Below are positions 48,450 through 57,533 of a stretch of 64,000 nt of DNA, piece by piece. The translations under genes and the position numbers were made by a program. Origin of the DNA: Bradyrhizobium nanningense (GTDB taxonomy: Bacteria > Pseudomonadota > Alphaproteobacteria > Rhizobiales > Xanthobacteraceae); assembly GCF_004114535.1 (NCBI RefSeq), contig NZ_LBJC01000024.1, positions 124,001 through 188,000 of the forward strand. The letters are read 5' to 3'. Position 1 is the stretch's first letter. Each line of letters starts with the position of its first letter. The notes beneath the pieces were generated by a model. It worked only from the letters and a program-made list of their open reading frames with translations, ran no database searches and was not told the DNA's origin.

Positions 48450-49521
48450 TCGCATGTCGCGCCGTGCCTTCACCGGCGGGATCGCTGCGCTGGCGCTCGC
48501 ACGCCGCGCCGGCGCGCAGGGCTATGCCGGGCTCGGCGCGACGGCGGACGGCTTTGCGAAGGTCGCGCCGGGAAAACCGTTCGCCTTTCCGGTCGATCAC
48601 GGGCCGCATCCGGAGTTTCGTATCGAGTGGTGGTACCTCACGGCCAACCTCGTCGACGGCAGCGGCGCGGCTTGCGGCCTGCAATGGACGCTGTTCAGGC
48701 AGGCGGCGCAGCCGGGTCCGCAAGGCGAAGGCTGGGCCAATCAGCAGGTGTGGATGGCCCATGCCGCGGTGACGCGCGCCGACACCCACCGCTTCAACGA
48801 AGTGTTTTCACGCGGTGGCATCGGGCAGGCCGGAGTCACGGCCAAGCCGTTCGCGGCCTGGATCGACGATTGGGAGATGAAGGCCGTTGAGCGTACCGAC
48901 GATCGCGCTTTGGCGCCGCTGACGCTGAAGGCGTCCAGCACCGATTTCGGCTACGCGCTGACGCTGGAGACCGATCGTCCGGTCGTATTGCAGGGCGATC
49001 GCGGCTACAGCCGCAAATCGGAGCGCGGCCAGGCGTCCTATTATTACAGCCAGCCGTTCTACCGCGCGCGCGGCACGCTCACCATCGACGACAAGCCGGT
49101 CGATGTCTCGGGCCAGGCCTGGATGGACCGCGAATGGAGCAGCCAGCCGCTCGACGCCGACCAGACCGGCTGGGACTGGTTGTCGCTGCATCTGTCGTCG
49201 GGCGACAAGCTGATGCTGTACCGGCTGCGGCAGAAGGACGGCAAGGACTATCCGTTCGGCAATTGGATCAGCGCCGCCGGCGAGACGCAGATGATCGCAG
49301 GTGCCGACATCCAGATGCTTCCGAAGGCGACGGCGGAGGTCGCGGGACGCAGGCTGCCGGTGGAATGGCAGATCGCGATCCCGTCGCGATCGTTCTCGAT
49401 CCTCTGCAGGCCGCTCAATCCCAGGGCCTGGATGGGGACCGGCTTTGCTTATTGGGAAGGACCGATCAGCTTTGCCGGCACGCATGACGGCGTTGGCTAT
49501 CTCGAGCTGACCGGGTATTAA
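48439..49521 (+). CDS. AttH/CrtC-family lipocalin-like secreted protein
   Basis: This 360-residue protein has a short twin-arginine-like N-terminus (MSRRAFTGGIAALALARRAGA). The core has two lipocalin-like halves: PVDHGPHPEFRIEWWYLTANLVD, then GQAWMDREWSSQPLDADQTGWDWLSLHLSSGDKLMLYRLR. It matches the AttH/carotenoid 1,2-hydratase (CrtC) superfamily. No carotenoid genes are nearby; the companion ATPase and FtsX permease point to the AttEFGH arrangement, so it may receive a lipid or other hydrophobic molecule in the periplasm. The start could be the sixth codon (second Met), which gives a cleaner signal. Confidence 0.82.
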   Translation: MSADRMSRRAFTGGIAALALARRAGAQGYAGLGATADGFAKVAPGKPFAFPVDHGPHPEFRIEWWYLTANLVDGSGAACGLQWTLFRQAAQPGPQGEGWANQQVWMAHAAVTRADTHRFNEVFSRGGIGQAGVTAKPFAAWIDDWEMKAVERTDDRALAPLTLKASSTDFGYALTLETDRPVVLQGDRGYSRKSERGQASYYYSQPFYRARGTLTIDDKPVDVSGQAWMDREWSSQPLDADQTGWDWLSLHLSSGDKLMLYRLRQKDGKDYPFGNWISAAGETQMIAGADIQMLPKATAEVAGRRLPVEWQIAIPSRSFSILCRPLNPRAWMGTGFAYWEGPISFAGTHDGVGYLELTGY

Positions 49522-49547
49522 GCGCGGTCTGTTTGAAGGGACCCGCA

Positions 49548-49937
49548 ATGTATCACCTCACCGCCCTCGTCACGCTGCTGGCGATCGCATTTTATTTCTT
49601 CACCAGCCTCAACGTCTCGCGCGCACGCACGAAGACCGGCGTCAAGGCGCCCGCGATGTCGGGCCATCCGGATTTCGAACGCGCCTTCCGCGTCCAGATG
49701 AACACGCTGGAATGGATGCCGATTGTCCTGCCGGCGCTCTGGCTGTTCGCGGTCTATATCAGCGACGCCATTGCGGCCGGACTCGGCGCAGTCTGGATCG
49801 TCGGGCGCGTCGTCTACTTCGTGGGCTATTCGAAGGCGGCAGCCAAGCGCGGCCCCGGTTTTGCGATCCAGGGCATCGCCGCCATTGCGCTGTGGGCGGG
49901 GGCGCTGGGAGCGGTGATGTTGCGGCTGGTGAAGTGA
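49548..49937 (+). CDS. MAPEG-family membrane protein
   Basis: This 129-residue protein has four predicted membrane segments. It has the MAPEG pattern FERAFRVQMNTLEWMPIVLPALWLF (the conserved R-x-x-x-N-x-x-E/P region) and a last segment ending GAVMLRLVK. Eukaryotic relatives are membrane glutathione transferases; bacterial ones are mostly uncharacterised. The ATG at 49548 has GAAGGG seven bases upstream. It lies 26 bases after the AttH-like gene, so it may be the last gene of that operon. Confidence 0.87.
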   Translation: MYHLTALVTLLAIAFYFFTSLNVSRARTKTGVKAPAMSGHPDFERAFRVQMNTLEWMPIVLPALWLFAVYISDAIAAGLGAVWIVGRVVYFVGYSKAAAKRGPGFAIQGIAAIALWAGALGAVMLRLVK

Positions 49938-49960
49938 AGCACGAGCGGCAACCACACACT

Positions 49961-50118
49961 CGCTGTCGTCCCGGACAAGCGCAAGCGCAGATCCGGCACC
50001 CATAACCACAGAAAGAAGTTGTAGCGCGAGCAGTAACTCCGAGTCCCCGTAACCATGTCCGCCTGTGGCTATGGGTCCCGGATCGGCGCGCGCTTGGGCG
50101 CGCTTGTCCGGGACGACA
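49961..50118. repeat. Repeat B between convergent genes
   Basis: It begins CGCTGTCGTCCCGGACAAGCG and ends CGCTTGTCCGGGACGACACT. The inner arms are CCCATAACCACAG and CTGTGGCTATGGG. It fills the gap between the convergent MAPEG and LivJ-like genes. Confidence 0.88.
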
Positions 50119-50143
50119 CTGAGTTTGTTGAACCGCCGTCCCC

Positions 50144-51337
50144 TTACTTCGTCAGCGGACAGCCGCTGTCCTTGGCGGTGAAGAACGCCTTGTCGCCGGG
50201 GACGGTGGCGAGCAGCTTGTAATAGTCCCACGGCTTCTTCGACTCCGCGGGCTTCTTGACCTCGAACAGATACATGTCGTGGACCATACGGCCGTTCTCG
50301 AGCACCTTGCCGCCTTGCGCGAAGTCGTCGTCGACCGGCAGCTCCTTCAGCTTCTTGGCGACCGCTTCGGTATCCTTGGTGCCGGCGGCCTTCACGGCCT
50401 TGAGATAGCTTAGCGTCGCCGAGTATGTGCCGGCGTGGATCATGCTCGGCATGCGCCCGGTGCGCTTGAGGAAGCGCTCCCCGAGATTGCGCGTGCGGTC
50501 GTTGAGATCCCAGTAATAGCCTTCCGTCAGCACCAGGCCCTGCGCGGCCTGCAGGCCGAGGCCGTTCACTTCGGCAAGCGTCATCAACAGGCCGGCGAGC
50601 TTCTGGCCGCCGGAGACGATGCCGAATTCGGACGCCTGCTTGATCGAGTTTGTGGTGTCGAGGCCGGCATTGGCGAGGCCGACGATCTTGGCCTTGGAGC
50701 TCTGCGCCTGCAGCAGGAAGGAGGAGAAGTCCGAGGAGTTGAGCGGCACGCGCACCGAGCCGACGACCTTGCCGCCATTGGCGGTGACGATCTCGCTGGT
50801 GTCCTTCTCCAGCGCGTAGCCGAAGGCGTAGTCCGCGGTGAGGAAGAACCAGGTGTCGCCGCCGGCTTTCGTCAACGCGCCGCCGGTGCCGACGCCGAGC
50901 GCGCGGGTGTCGTAGGCCCAGTGGAAGCCGTAGGGCTGGCAGGCATCGCCTGTCAGCCGCGAGGTCGCGGCGCCGACGACGATGTCGATCTTCTTCTTTT
51001 CCTTGGACAGCTCGTGGATCGCGAGCGCGACCGAGGACGTCGTCAGCTCCGTGATCATGTCGACGTTCTCGACGTCGTACCAGCGCCGCGCGATCGAGGT
51101 CGCGAGGTCAGGCTTGTTCTGGTGATCCGCGGTGACGAGCTCGATCTTCTGGCCCAGCACCTCGCCGCCAAAATCCTCGATCGCCATCTTGGCCGCCTCG
51201 ACCGACCATTTGCCGCCGTAATCGGCATAGACGCCGGACTGGTCGTTGAGGATGCCGATCTTGACGCCTTGCGCGGAGGCCGGCGCCGCCAGCATAAGGG
51301 CAGAGGTTGCGACGGCGGCCAAAAGTGCTGATTTCAT
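50144..51337 (-). CDS. LivJ-like branched-chain amino-acid/amide ABC solute-binding protein, orphan
   Basis: This 397-residue periplasmic protein of peripla-BP-6 type has a signal peptide cleaved after ASA at about residue 22. The mature start is QGVKIGILNDQSGVYADYGGKWSVEAAKMAIED. The ligand hinge contains LTTSSVALAIHELSKEKK and FFLTADYAFGYALEKDT. Members bind branched-chain amino acids, amides, urea or aromatic acids. No livHMGF genes are adjacent, so it must work with a transporter encoded elsewhere. The exact ligand is unknown. Confidence 0.88.
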   Translation of the reverse strand: MKSALLAAVATSALMLAAPASAQGVKIGILNDQSGVYADYGGKWSVEAAKMAIEDFGGEVLGQKIELVTADHQNKPDLATSIARRWYDVENVDMITELTTSSVALAIHELSKEKKKIDIVVGAATSRLTGDACQPYGFHWAYDTRALGVGTGGALTKAGGDTWFFLTADYAFGYALEKDTSEIVTANGGKVVGSVRVPLNSSDFSSFLLQAQSSKAKIVGLANAGLDTTNSIKQASEFGIVSGGQKLAGLLMTLAEVNGLGLQAAQGLVLTEGYYWDLNDRTRNLGERFLKRTGRMPSMIHAGTYSATLSYLKAVKAAGTKDTEAVAKKLKELPVDDDFAQGGKVLENGRMVHDMYLFEVKKPAESKKPWDYYKLLATVPGDKAFFTAKDSGCPLTK

Positions 51338-51450
51338 CTGTTAGCTCCCAGCAGTTTTCTGTTTTGAAATCGCGCGGATAGTAGTGAAGAACCCCGCGCC
51401 TGCCCATCCATTTCACGTTGGTCGTTAGTATGGAGGTGTGCGCTGCATTC

Positions 51451-51496
51451 TCCGCTGTCGTCCCGGACAAGCGCGCGCAGATCCGGGACGACGGCA
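51451..51496. repeat. Repeat B, short copy
   Basis: CTCCGCTGTCGTCCCGGACA is followed after few bases by ATCCGGGACGACGGCAG. Only the outer arms of repeat B remain. It lies between the RND gene end and the LivJ-like gene start, both on the minus strand. Confidence 0.7.
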
Positions 51497-51530
51497 GGGG
51501 TGGGGAGGTGCCGGTGGCCATCACTTGCAC

Positions 51531-54500
51531 TTAGGAAGCCACGACCTCCGGCTTCTTGTCCCTGCGTCCTTCCGCAAGGTTCCGCACCACTACATAGAAG
51601 ATCGGCGTGAACAACAGGCCGAACAGGGTGACGCCGATCATGCCGAAGAACACGGCGACGCCGACCGCCTGCCGCATCTCCGAGCCTGAGCCGGTCGAGA
51701 TCACCAGCGGCAGCACGCCGAGGATGAAGGCGAAGGAGGTCATCAGGATCGGCCGCAGGCGCAGGCGGCAGGCCTCGATGACGGCCTCCAGCCGCGGCCT
51801 GCCCTCGTTCTCGATGTCGCGCGCGAATTCGACGATCAGGATCGCGTTCTTGGCCGCCAGTCCCACCAGCACGACGAAGCCGATCTGGGTGAGGATGTTG
51901 ACGTCCTGCCCCATGATGCGCACGCCGATGGTGGCGGCAAGCAGGCACATCGGCACGATCAGGATCACCGCAAACGGCAGCGTCCAGCTGCCATATTGCG
52001 CAGCGAGCACGAGATAGACGAACAGCACGCAGATCGGGAATACGTAGAGGCCGGCATTGCCGCCGGTGACCTGCTGATAGGATAGATCCGTCCATTCGAA
52101 GGTGAAGCCGCTCGGCAGGGTGTCGTCCGCCAGCTTCTTGATGGTGTTGAGCGCGGTGGTCGAGCTGGTGCCCGGCGCCGGCTCGCCCTGGAGCTCGGAC
52201 GCGGCATAGAGATTGTAGCGCGCGACGCGGTCAGGCCCCGAGACGTCCTTGAACTCGACCACGCTGCCGAGCATCACCATGTCGCCGGAGGCGTTGCGCG
52301 TGCGCAGGCGGGCGAGATCGCTGGGCTCCTTTCGGAACGGGAAGTCGGCCTGCGCGGTGACGTGATAGGTGCGGCCGAACAGGTTGAAGTCGTTGACATA
52401 GGTCGATCCGAAATAGCTCTGGATCGTCTCGTTGATGTTGGAGATGGGAACGCCAAGCTTCTGCGCCTTGGTGCGGTCGATATCGACGAAGAGCTGCGGC
52501 GTGTTGGCCGTGAACGGCGAGAACACCGAGGTGAGGGTCGGCGCCTTGCGCGCGGCAGCGACCAGCTCGTCGGTCGCAGCGGCGAGCATTTCGGGTCCGC
52601 GCCCCTGGCGATCCTGGACGCGAATGGTAAAGCCGCCGCCGGTGCCAATGCCGGGCACGGCCGGCGGCGGGATGACGATAATGAAGGCACCCTGGATCGC
52701 CAGGAGACGCTTGCGCAGCTCCGCGGTGATCGCGTTAGCGGACAGCCCCTTCTTCAGCCGCGCCTCGGGCTCGTCGAACACCGGGAACAGTGCCGCCGCG
52801 TTACCGGCTTGCGTACGGGTGGCGCCGGAGAAGCCGGCAAAGGCGGCGACGCGGACGATGCCCGGCGTATCCAACGCGATCCGCTCGATCTCGCGCACAA
52901 CCTCGGTGGTGCGCGCCAGCGAGGCCGCACCCGGCAATTGCACGGAGACGATGACGTAGCCGCGATCCTGCGCCGGAATGAAGCCTTGCGGCGTTGTCCC
53001 GATCAGCCAGCCGGCGCTGCCGATCAGCACGACGTAGATCAGGATCATCACCACCGAGTGCCGGATCACGAAATTGGCAAGACCCGCATAACCGTGCGCC
53101 AGCCGGTCGAACACGCGGTTGAAGACCCCGGTGAAGGCGCGCCACGCCCGCGCGATGGCATTCCACGCGGCGGGCGGCCGCTTCGCTTCATGCGGGGTGA
53201 GGATCTGCGAGGCCAGCGCCGGCGACAGCGTCAGCGAGCAGAAGCAGGAGATCGCGGTCGCAACCGCAATGGTGACGGCGAATTGCTGGAAGAACTGCCC
53301 GGATATTCCACCCAGGAAGGCGGTCGGCACGAACACCGCGCACAGCACCAGCGCGATCGAGACCAGCGCGCCGCCGACCTCCTCCATGGTTTTCAGCGCG
53401 GCGTCGCGCCGGCTCAGGCCGTGCTCGAGATGACGCTCCACGTTCTCCACGACCACAATCGCGTCGTCGACCACGATGCCGACGGCGAGCACGAGGCCGA
53501 ACAGAGTGAGATTGTTGATGGAGAAGCCCAGCGCCGCCATCACCGCGAAGGTGCCGACCAGCGACACCGGGATGGCGATGATCGGAATGATCGCGGGCCG
53601 CCATCCCTGCAGGAACACCAGCACCACGACGACCACGAGCAGCATGGCCTCGTAGATCGTCTTGATCAGCTCGTGGACGGACTGCGCGATGAACTCGGTC
53701 GGGTTGTAGCCGATGTTGTAATCGAGGCCTCTCGGGAAGCTCTGCTTGAGCCTCGTCATGGTGTCGTTAATGTTCTTCGCCGTCGCGAGCGCGTTCGATC
53801 CCGGCCGCTGCGTCACCAGCATGGCGACCGCGGATTTGCGCAACAGGAAGCTGTTGGTGGAGTACGCCAGCGCACCGAGCTCGATGCGGGCAACGTCGCG
53901 CAACCGCACGACGCGGCCGTCTGAGCCGGCCTTGATCAGGATGTCCTCGAACTGCTTCTGGTCCTTCAGGCGCCCCGTAAAGGTCAGGTTCGGTTGGAAG
54001 GCGCGGTCGGCAATCGGCGGCTCGGCGATCTGGCCGCCCGCAATCTGCACGTTCTGCGCGCGGATCGCGGCCAACACTTCGGCCGAGGTCAGGCCGAGAT
54101 TGGCGATCCGGTCGGGGTCGAGCCACAACCGCATCGAATAGTCGCGTGCGCCAAAGATCTGGATGTCGCCGACGCCGTCGAGCCGCAGCAGCTGGTCGCG
54201 GACCTGGAGCAGTGCGTAGTTCGAGATGTAGAGCTGGTCGAACGTGTCGTCCGGCGACAGCATGAACACGACCATCAGGATGTCGGGCGAGTTCTTGCGC
54301 GTGGTGACGCCGTTGCGCTGCACCTCCTCGGGCAGCCGCGGCTGCGCGATGGCGACGCGGTTCTGCACCAGCACCTGGGCCTTGTCGAGATCGGTGCCGA
54401 GCTTGAAAGTGACGGTGATGGTGAGCTGGCCGTTCGACGTCGCCTGGCTGTAGAGATACAGCATGTCCTCGACGCCGTTGATCTCCTGCTCGATGGGAGC

Positions 54501-54692
54501 TGCGACCGTGTCGGACACGGTCTGCGCGGAGGCGCCGGGATATTGCGTGGTGACGACGACGGTCGGCGGCACCACTTGCGGATATTCGGAGACCGGCAGC
54601 GTGGTGTAGGCGAGCGCGCCGACGATCAGGAGCACGATCGACAGCACCATCGCGAGGATGGGCTGATTGATGGAGAGGCGGCCGAGATTCAT
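51531..54692 (-). CDS. RND multidrug efflux transporter, HAE1 family (AcrB/MexF-like)
   Basis: This 1053-residue inner-membrane pump, the normal length for the family, starts MNLGRLSINQPILAMVLSIVLLIVGALAYTTL. The proton-relay Asp pair is in GIVVDDAIVVVENVERHLEHG, and duplicated halves are separated by a cytoplasmic linker near residue 500. It exports hydrophobic compounds by proton antiport. Its start overlaps the stop of the adaptor gene (ATGA), so the two are made together. No outer-membrane channel gene follows, so it must borrow a TolC/OprM-like channel. No regulator gene is adjacent. Confidence 0.94.
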   Translation of the reverse strand: MNLGRLSINQPILAMVLSIVLLIVGALAYTTLPVSEYPQVVPPTVVVTTQYPGASAQTVSDTVAAPIEQEINGVEDMLYLYSQATSNGQLTITVTFKLGTDLDKAQVLVQNRVAIAQPRLPEEVQRNGVTTRKNSPDILMVVFMLSPDDTFDQLYISNYALLQVRDQLLRLDGVGDIQIFGARDYSMRLWLDPDRIANLGLTSAEVLAAIRAQNVQIAGGQIAEPPIADRAFQPNLTFTGRLKDQKQFEDILIKAGSDGRVVRLRDVARIELGALAYSTNSFLLRKSAVAMLVTQRPGSNALATAKNINDTMTRLKQSFPRGLDYNIGYNPTEFIAQSVHELIKTIYEAMLLVVVVVLVFLQGWRPAIIPIIAIPVSLVGTFAVMAALGFSINNLTLFGLVLAVGIVVDDAIVVVENVERHLEHGLSRRDAALKTMEEVGGALVSIALVLCAVFVPTAFLGGISGQFFQQFAVTIAVATAISCFCSLTLSPALASQILTPHEAKRPPAAWNAIARAWRAFTGVFNRVFDRLAHGYAGLANFVIRHSVVMILIYVVLIGSAGWLIGTTPQGFIPAQDRGYVIVSVQLPGAASLARTTEVVREIERIALDTPGIVRVAAFAGFSGATRTQAGNAAALFPVFDEPEARLKKGLSANAITAELRKRLLAIQGAFIIVIPPPAVPGIGTGGGFTIRVQDRQGRGPEMLAAATDELVAAARKAPTLTSVFSPFTANTPQLFVDIDRTKAQKLGVPISNINETIQSYFGSTYVNDFNLFGRTYHVTAQADFPFRKEPSDLARLRTRNASGDMVMLGSVVEFKDVSGPDRVARYNLYAASELQGEPAPGTSSTTALNTIKKLADDTLPSGFTFEWTDLSYQQVTGGNAGLYVFPICVLFVYLVLAAQYGSWTLPFAVILIVPMCLLAATIGVRIMGQDVNILTQIGFVVLVGLAAKNAILIVEFARDIENEGRPRLEAVIEACRLRLRPILMTSFAFILGVLPLVISTGSGSEMRQAVGVAVFFGMIGVTLFGLLFTPIFYVVVRNLAEGRRDKKPEVVAS

Positions 54693-55894
54693 GACTTGCC
54701 ACCGGCCGGCGCCTGCGCCGTCTGCGGGGCGACCTTGGCGCCGACGCGGGCGCGCTGGATGCCGTTGACGATGACGCGGTCCTCCGCCTTCAATCCGTCG
54801 CGGATCACGCGCAGGCCGTCATCCAGCGGCCCGAGCACCACAGGACGCGCCTCTACGGTGTCGTCGGGTTTCACCACGAACACGATCTTGCGGGACTGGT
54901 CGGTCGCGACGGCGGCATCCGGAATCAGCAGCGCCTCATACGGCGCGCTGCCGATCAGCCTGACACGCCCGAACTGGCCGGGCAGGATCGACAGATCGGT
55001 GTTCTTGATCACCGCGCGGCTGCGCAGCGTGCCTGTCGAGACATCGAGTCGGTTATCGAGAAAGTTGATGGTGCCTTCATGCGACGGCTTGGTCTCGCCG
55101 GCGAGCGTCACCTGCACCGGGTTCGCCGTCTCGCGCGAACTCGGGCGCCGCCCTTCGAACCACAGCTTGCTATATTTGATGAAAGTCGCCTCATCCATGT
55201 CGAAATAGACGTAGATCGGATCCAGCGTGACGATGGAGGTCAGCAATGTCGACGTGCCGCTGTCGCTGCCCTGCACGAGATTGCCGGGACTGACGAGATG
55301 GCGGCTGACGCGGCCCGTCAGCGGCGCCGTCACATGCGTGAATTCGATATTGAGCCGGGCGGCCCTCAGCGCGCCATCGGCCTGCATCTCGGCGGCGTGG
55401 GCCGCCTGCAAGGCCTGACGCCGCTGATCGACGACCTGCTCGGAGACGGCGCTGGTTTGCACCAGGCTCAAACCGCGATCGAGCTCGCGCTTGGCGAGCT
55501 CCACCTTGGCCCGGGCATCCGACAGCTGGCCCTCCGCCTGCGTCGCCACCGCCTCGAACGGACGCGGGTCGATCACGTAAAGCAGATCGCCCTGATGGAC
55601 GATGGCGCCGTCCTGGAATTCCACGGAGTTGACGAAGCCGCCGACGCGCGGCCGCACCTGAACCTCCTCGACCGCCTCGAAGCGCCCGGTGTACTCGTCC
55701 CAATCGGTGACGGTGCGCTTGACCGGTTGGGCGACGGTCACGGGCGCTGGCGGGGGAGCAGCTCCTTGCGAGGCTGGCTGCCCGCAACCGCTGAGCGCGA
55801 ATGTCGCGCCGACAAACGCGGCGATTGCGCCTAGTCGAACCGGAACGAAATCGTGCTTTTTGACAAACGGCTCGCTTCCATCCGGTCGGCTCAT
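54689..55894 (-). CDS. RND periplasmic adaptor lipoprotein (MexE/AcrA-like)
   Basis: This 401-residue adaptor has a lipoprotein signal with lipobox LSGC, lipidated Cys37. The order is barrel-sandwich half (RVGGFVNSVEFQDGAIVHQGDLLYVIDPRPFEA), alpha-hairpin (about 120-190), second lipoyl half (FTHVTAPLTGRVSRHLVSPGNLV), beta-barrel and membrane-proximal domain. The ATG at 55892-55894 has GAGGA upstream; a longer reading would add Arg/Pro-rich sequence before the signal. It links the RND pump to an outer-membrane channel. Confidence 0.92.
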   Translation of the reverse strand: MSRPDGSEPFVKKHDFVPVRLGAIAAFVGATFALSGCGQPASQGAAPPPAPVTVAQPVKRTVTDWDEYTGRFEAVEEVQVRPRVGGFVNSVEFQDGAIVHQGDLLYVIDPRPFEAVATQAEGQLSDARAKVELAKRELDRGLSLVQTSAVSEQVVDQRRQALQAAHAAEMQADGALRAARLNIEFTHVTAPLTGRVSRHLVSPGNLVQGSDSGTSTLLTSIVTLDPIYVYFDMDEATFIKYSKLWFEGRRPSSRETANPVQVTLAGETKPSHEGTINFLDNRLDVSTGTLRSRAVIKNTDLSILPGQFGRVRLIGSAPYEALLIPDAAVATDQSRKIVFVVKPDDTVEARPVVLGPLDDGLRVIRDGLKAEDRVIVNGIQRARVGAKVAPQTAQAPAGGKS

Positions 55895-56131
55895 CCCAGG
55901 TCCTCGCACAAAAGCCGCAGAAAAGGCAGGGTACGCCCCTACCTGCGGGCGTCCCAAGATGGGTGGCAAAGATGAACTCTTCAAGGCCGCGGTGCGCGCA
56001 ATGCTCGGACGAACGCCCTGGCCGGATGGCGGGTTGACAGCCGGATAGCCAGCCTCGCGCCAAGTGATGAGCGGGCGGGTCGCGAATGGCATTATTCGCG
56101 GAGGTCATGAATTGGGAGGGTGCCTCCCTTC

Positions 56132-56273
56132 GCCTCTCCCCGCGTGCGGGGAGAGGCCGGAGCGCATCGCAAGATGCGATCCGGGTGAGGGGGAGCCTCC
56201 GCGAGTCCGACTGTCAGCTCCCTCGCGGATAGCCCCCTAACCCGACCCTCTCCCCGCACGCGGGGAGAGGGAG
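56132..56273. repeat. Repeat A, GC-hairpin variant
   Basis: The left hairpin GCCTCTCCCCGCGTGCGGGG and the right hairpin CTCTCCCCGCACGCGGGGAG lie 90 bases apart; the centre contains inverted GGATCGCATCTTG-type arms (GCATCGCAAGATGCGATCC). Its right hairpin matches the coding copy at 4230-4255. It sits in the 471-base divergent gap between the adaptor gene and the iron-ADH-like gene. The rest of the gap (55895-56131), where the efflux promoter must lie, has only a weak dyad ACGCCC/GGGCGT near 55937-55956. Confidence 0.83.
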
Positions 56274-56365
56274 AAGAGCCCCCAGCGCCTTCACACATGA
56301 CGGCGGCCGGCGGCTCGGCTAGATTGCCCGCACAAGAACAAGACGAATTGTCCGGGAGGACAGGC

Positions 56366-57520
56366 GTGCACCAGGGACGTGTCGTTTTCGGCGCGATCGA
56401 GGAGGTCGTGTTCGGCCATGCTGCGGCCGGCGCCATTGTCGCGCAGATGGACCGGCTCGGAACGCGCCGCGCCTTCCTGATGGTCTCCGGCACGCTCAAC
56501 CGGCAGACCGACGAAATCGAGAAGATCAAGCAGGCGCTGGGCTCCCGCTGCGCCGGCCTGTTCGACGCCATGCCGGCGCATACGCCGCGCGAGGCCGTGA
56601 TCGCGGCCACAAATGCGGCGCGCGGAGCGAATGCCGACCTGATCGTCACCGTCGGCGGCGGCTCGATCACCGACGGCGCCAAGGCGGTACAGCTTTGCCT
56701 CGCCAACGGCATCACCGATATCGACGGCATCGAGCGCATCCGCGTCCACAAGGGCGTCGCGCCCGAGATGACCGCGCCCACGGTGCGGCAGATCAGCGTG
56801 CCGACCACGATCGCCGGCGGCGAGTTCAGCGCGATCGCCGGCGTCACCGACCGCCGCACAAATGTAAAGCAGATGTTGCGGCATCCGCTTGTCGTGCCGC
56901 GCGCGACCATCCTCGATCCTGCCATCACCGTGCACACGCCGGAATGGCTGTTCCTGTCGACCGGCATCCGCGCCATCGACCATTGCGTCGAGGCGATCTG
57001 CTCGCGTGAGACGCATCCCTATGCCGATGCGCAATCGGTGAAGGGCCTCGCCATGCTCGCCGACGCGCTGCCGCGGGTGAAGGCGGACCCTGGCGATCTC
57101 GACGCGCGGATGGATGCTCAGATCGGCACTTGGCTGTCGATGGGCGCGCTCGCCGCCGGCGTGCCGATGGGCGCGAGCCACGGCATCGGCTATGTGCTGG
57201 GCGCGGCCTTCGATGTGCCGCACGGCTACACCTCCTGCATCATGCTGCCGGCGGTGATGCGCTGGAATGCGCGCGACAATGCCGAGCGGCAGATGATCGT
57301 CGCCGCCGCCATGGGCTTTCCCGGCCGCAACGCCGCCGACGTGCTCGATGCCTTCATCCGCGCGCTCGGCATGCCGTGCAGCCTTAGCGAGGTCGGCGTC
57401 TCGCCGGAGCATTTCGAGACGATCGCCGAACAGGCCATGCGCACGCCCTGGGTGCCGCGCAACCCGCGCAAGATCGAGGGTCCTGCCGACGTGCGGGAAA
57501 TCCTGCTTCTCGCCGCATGA
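56366..57520 (+). CDS. Iron-containing alcohol dehydrogenase / maleylacetate reductase-like protein
   Basis: This 384-residue protein has the NAD(P) site VTVGGGSITDGAKA (GGGS at 97-100) and the metal region FLSTGIRAIDHCVEAICS. There Arg202 stands at the position where Fe-ADHs have the first metal ligand Asp, while His206 and later His residues in GASHGIGYVLGAAFDVPHGYTS remain. Maleylacetate reductases also lack that Asp, so this may be a metal-independent reductase. The GTG at 56366 has GGGAGGA five bases upstream. It lies 13 bases before an acyl-CoA synthetase gene, with which it probably forms an operon. Confidence 0.85.
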   Translation: MHQGRVVFGAIEEVVFGHAAAGAIVAQMDRLGTRRAFLMVSGTLNRQTDEIEKIKQALGSRCAGLFDAMPAHTPREAVIAATNAARGANADLIVTVGGGSITDGAKAVQLCLANGITDIDGIERIRVHKGVAPEMTAPTVRQISVPTTIAGGEFSAIAGVTDRRTNVKQMLRHPLVVPRATILDPAITVHTPEWLFLSTGIRAIDHCVEAICSRETHPYADAQSVKGLAMLADALPRVKADPGDLDARMDAQIGTWLSMGALAAGVPMGASHGIGYVLGAAFDVPHGYTSCIMLPAVMRWNARDNAERQMIVAAAMGFPGRNAADVLDAFIRALGMPCSLSEVGVSPEHFETIAEQAMRTPWVPRNPRKIEGPADVREILLLAA

Positions 57521-57533
57521 TCCCGGAGGATAG

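Noticed and set aside
48439..49521. Carotenoid 1,2-hydratase (CrtC) as a literal function
   Set aside because: No carotenoid or photosynthesis genes are nearby. The ATPase and FtsX partners fit the AttH branch of the same superfamily better.
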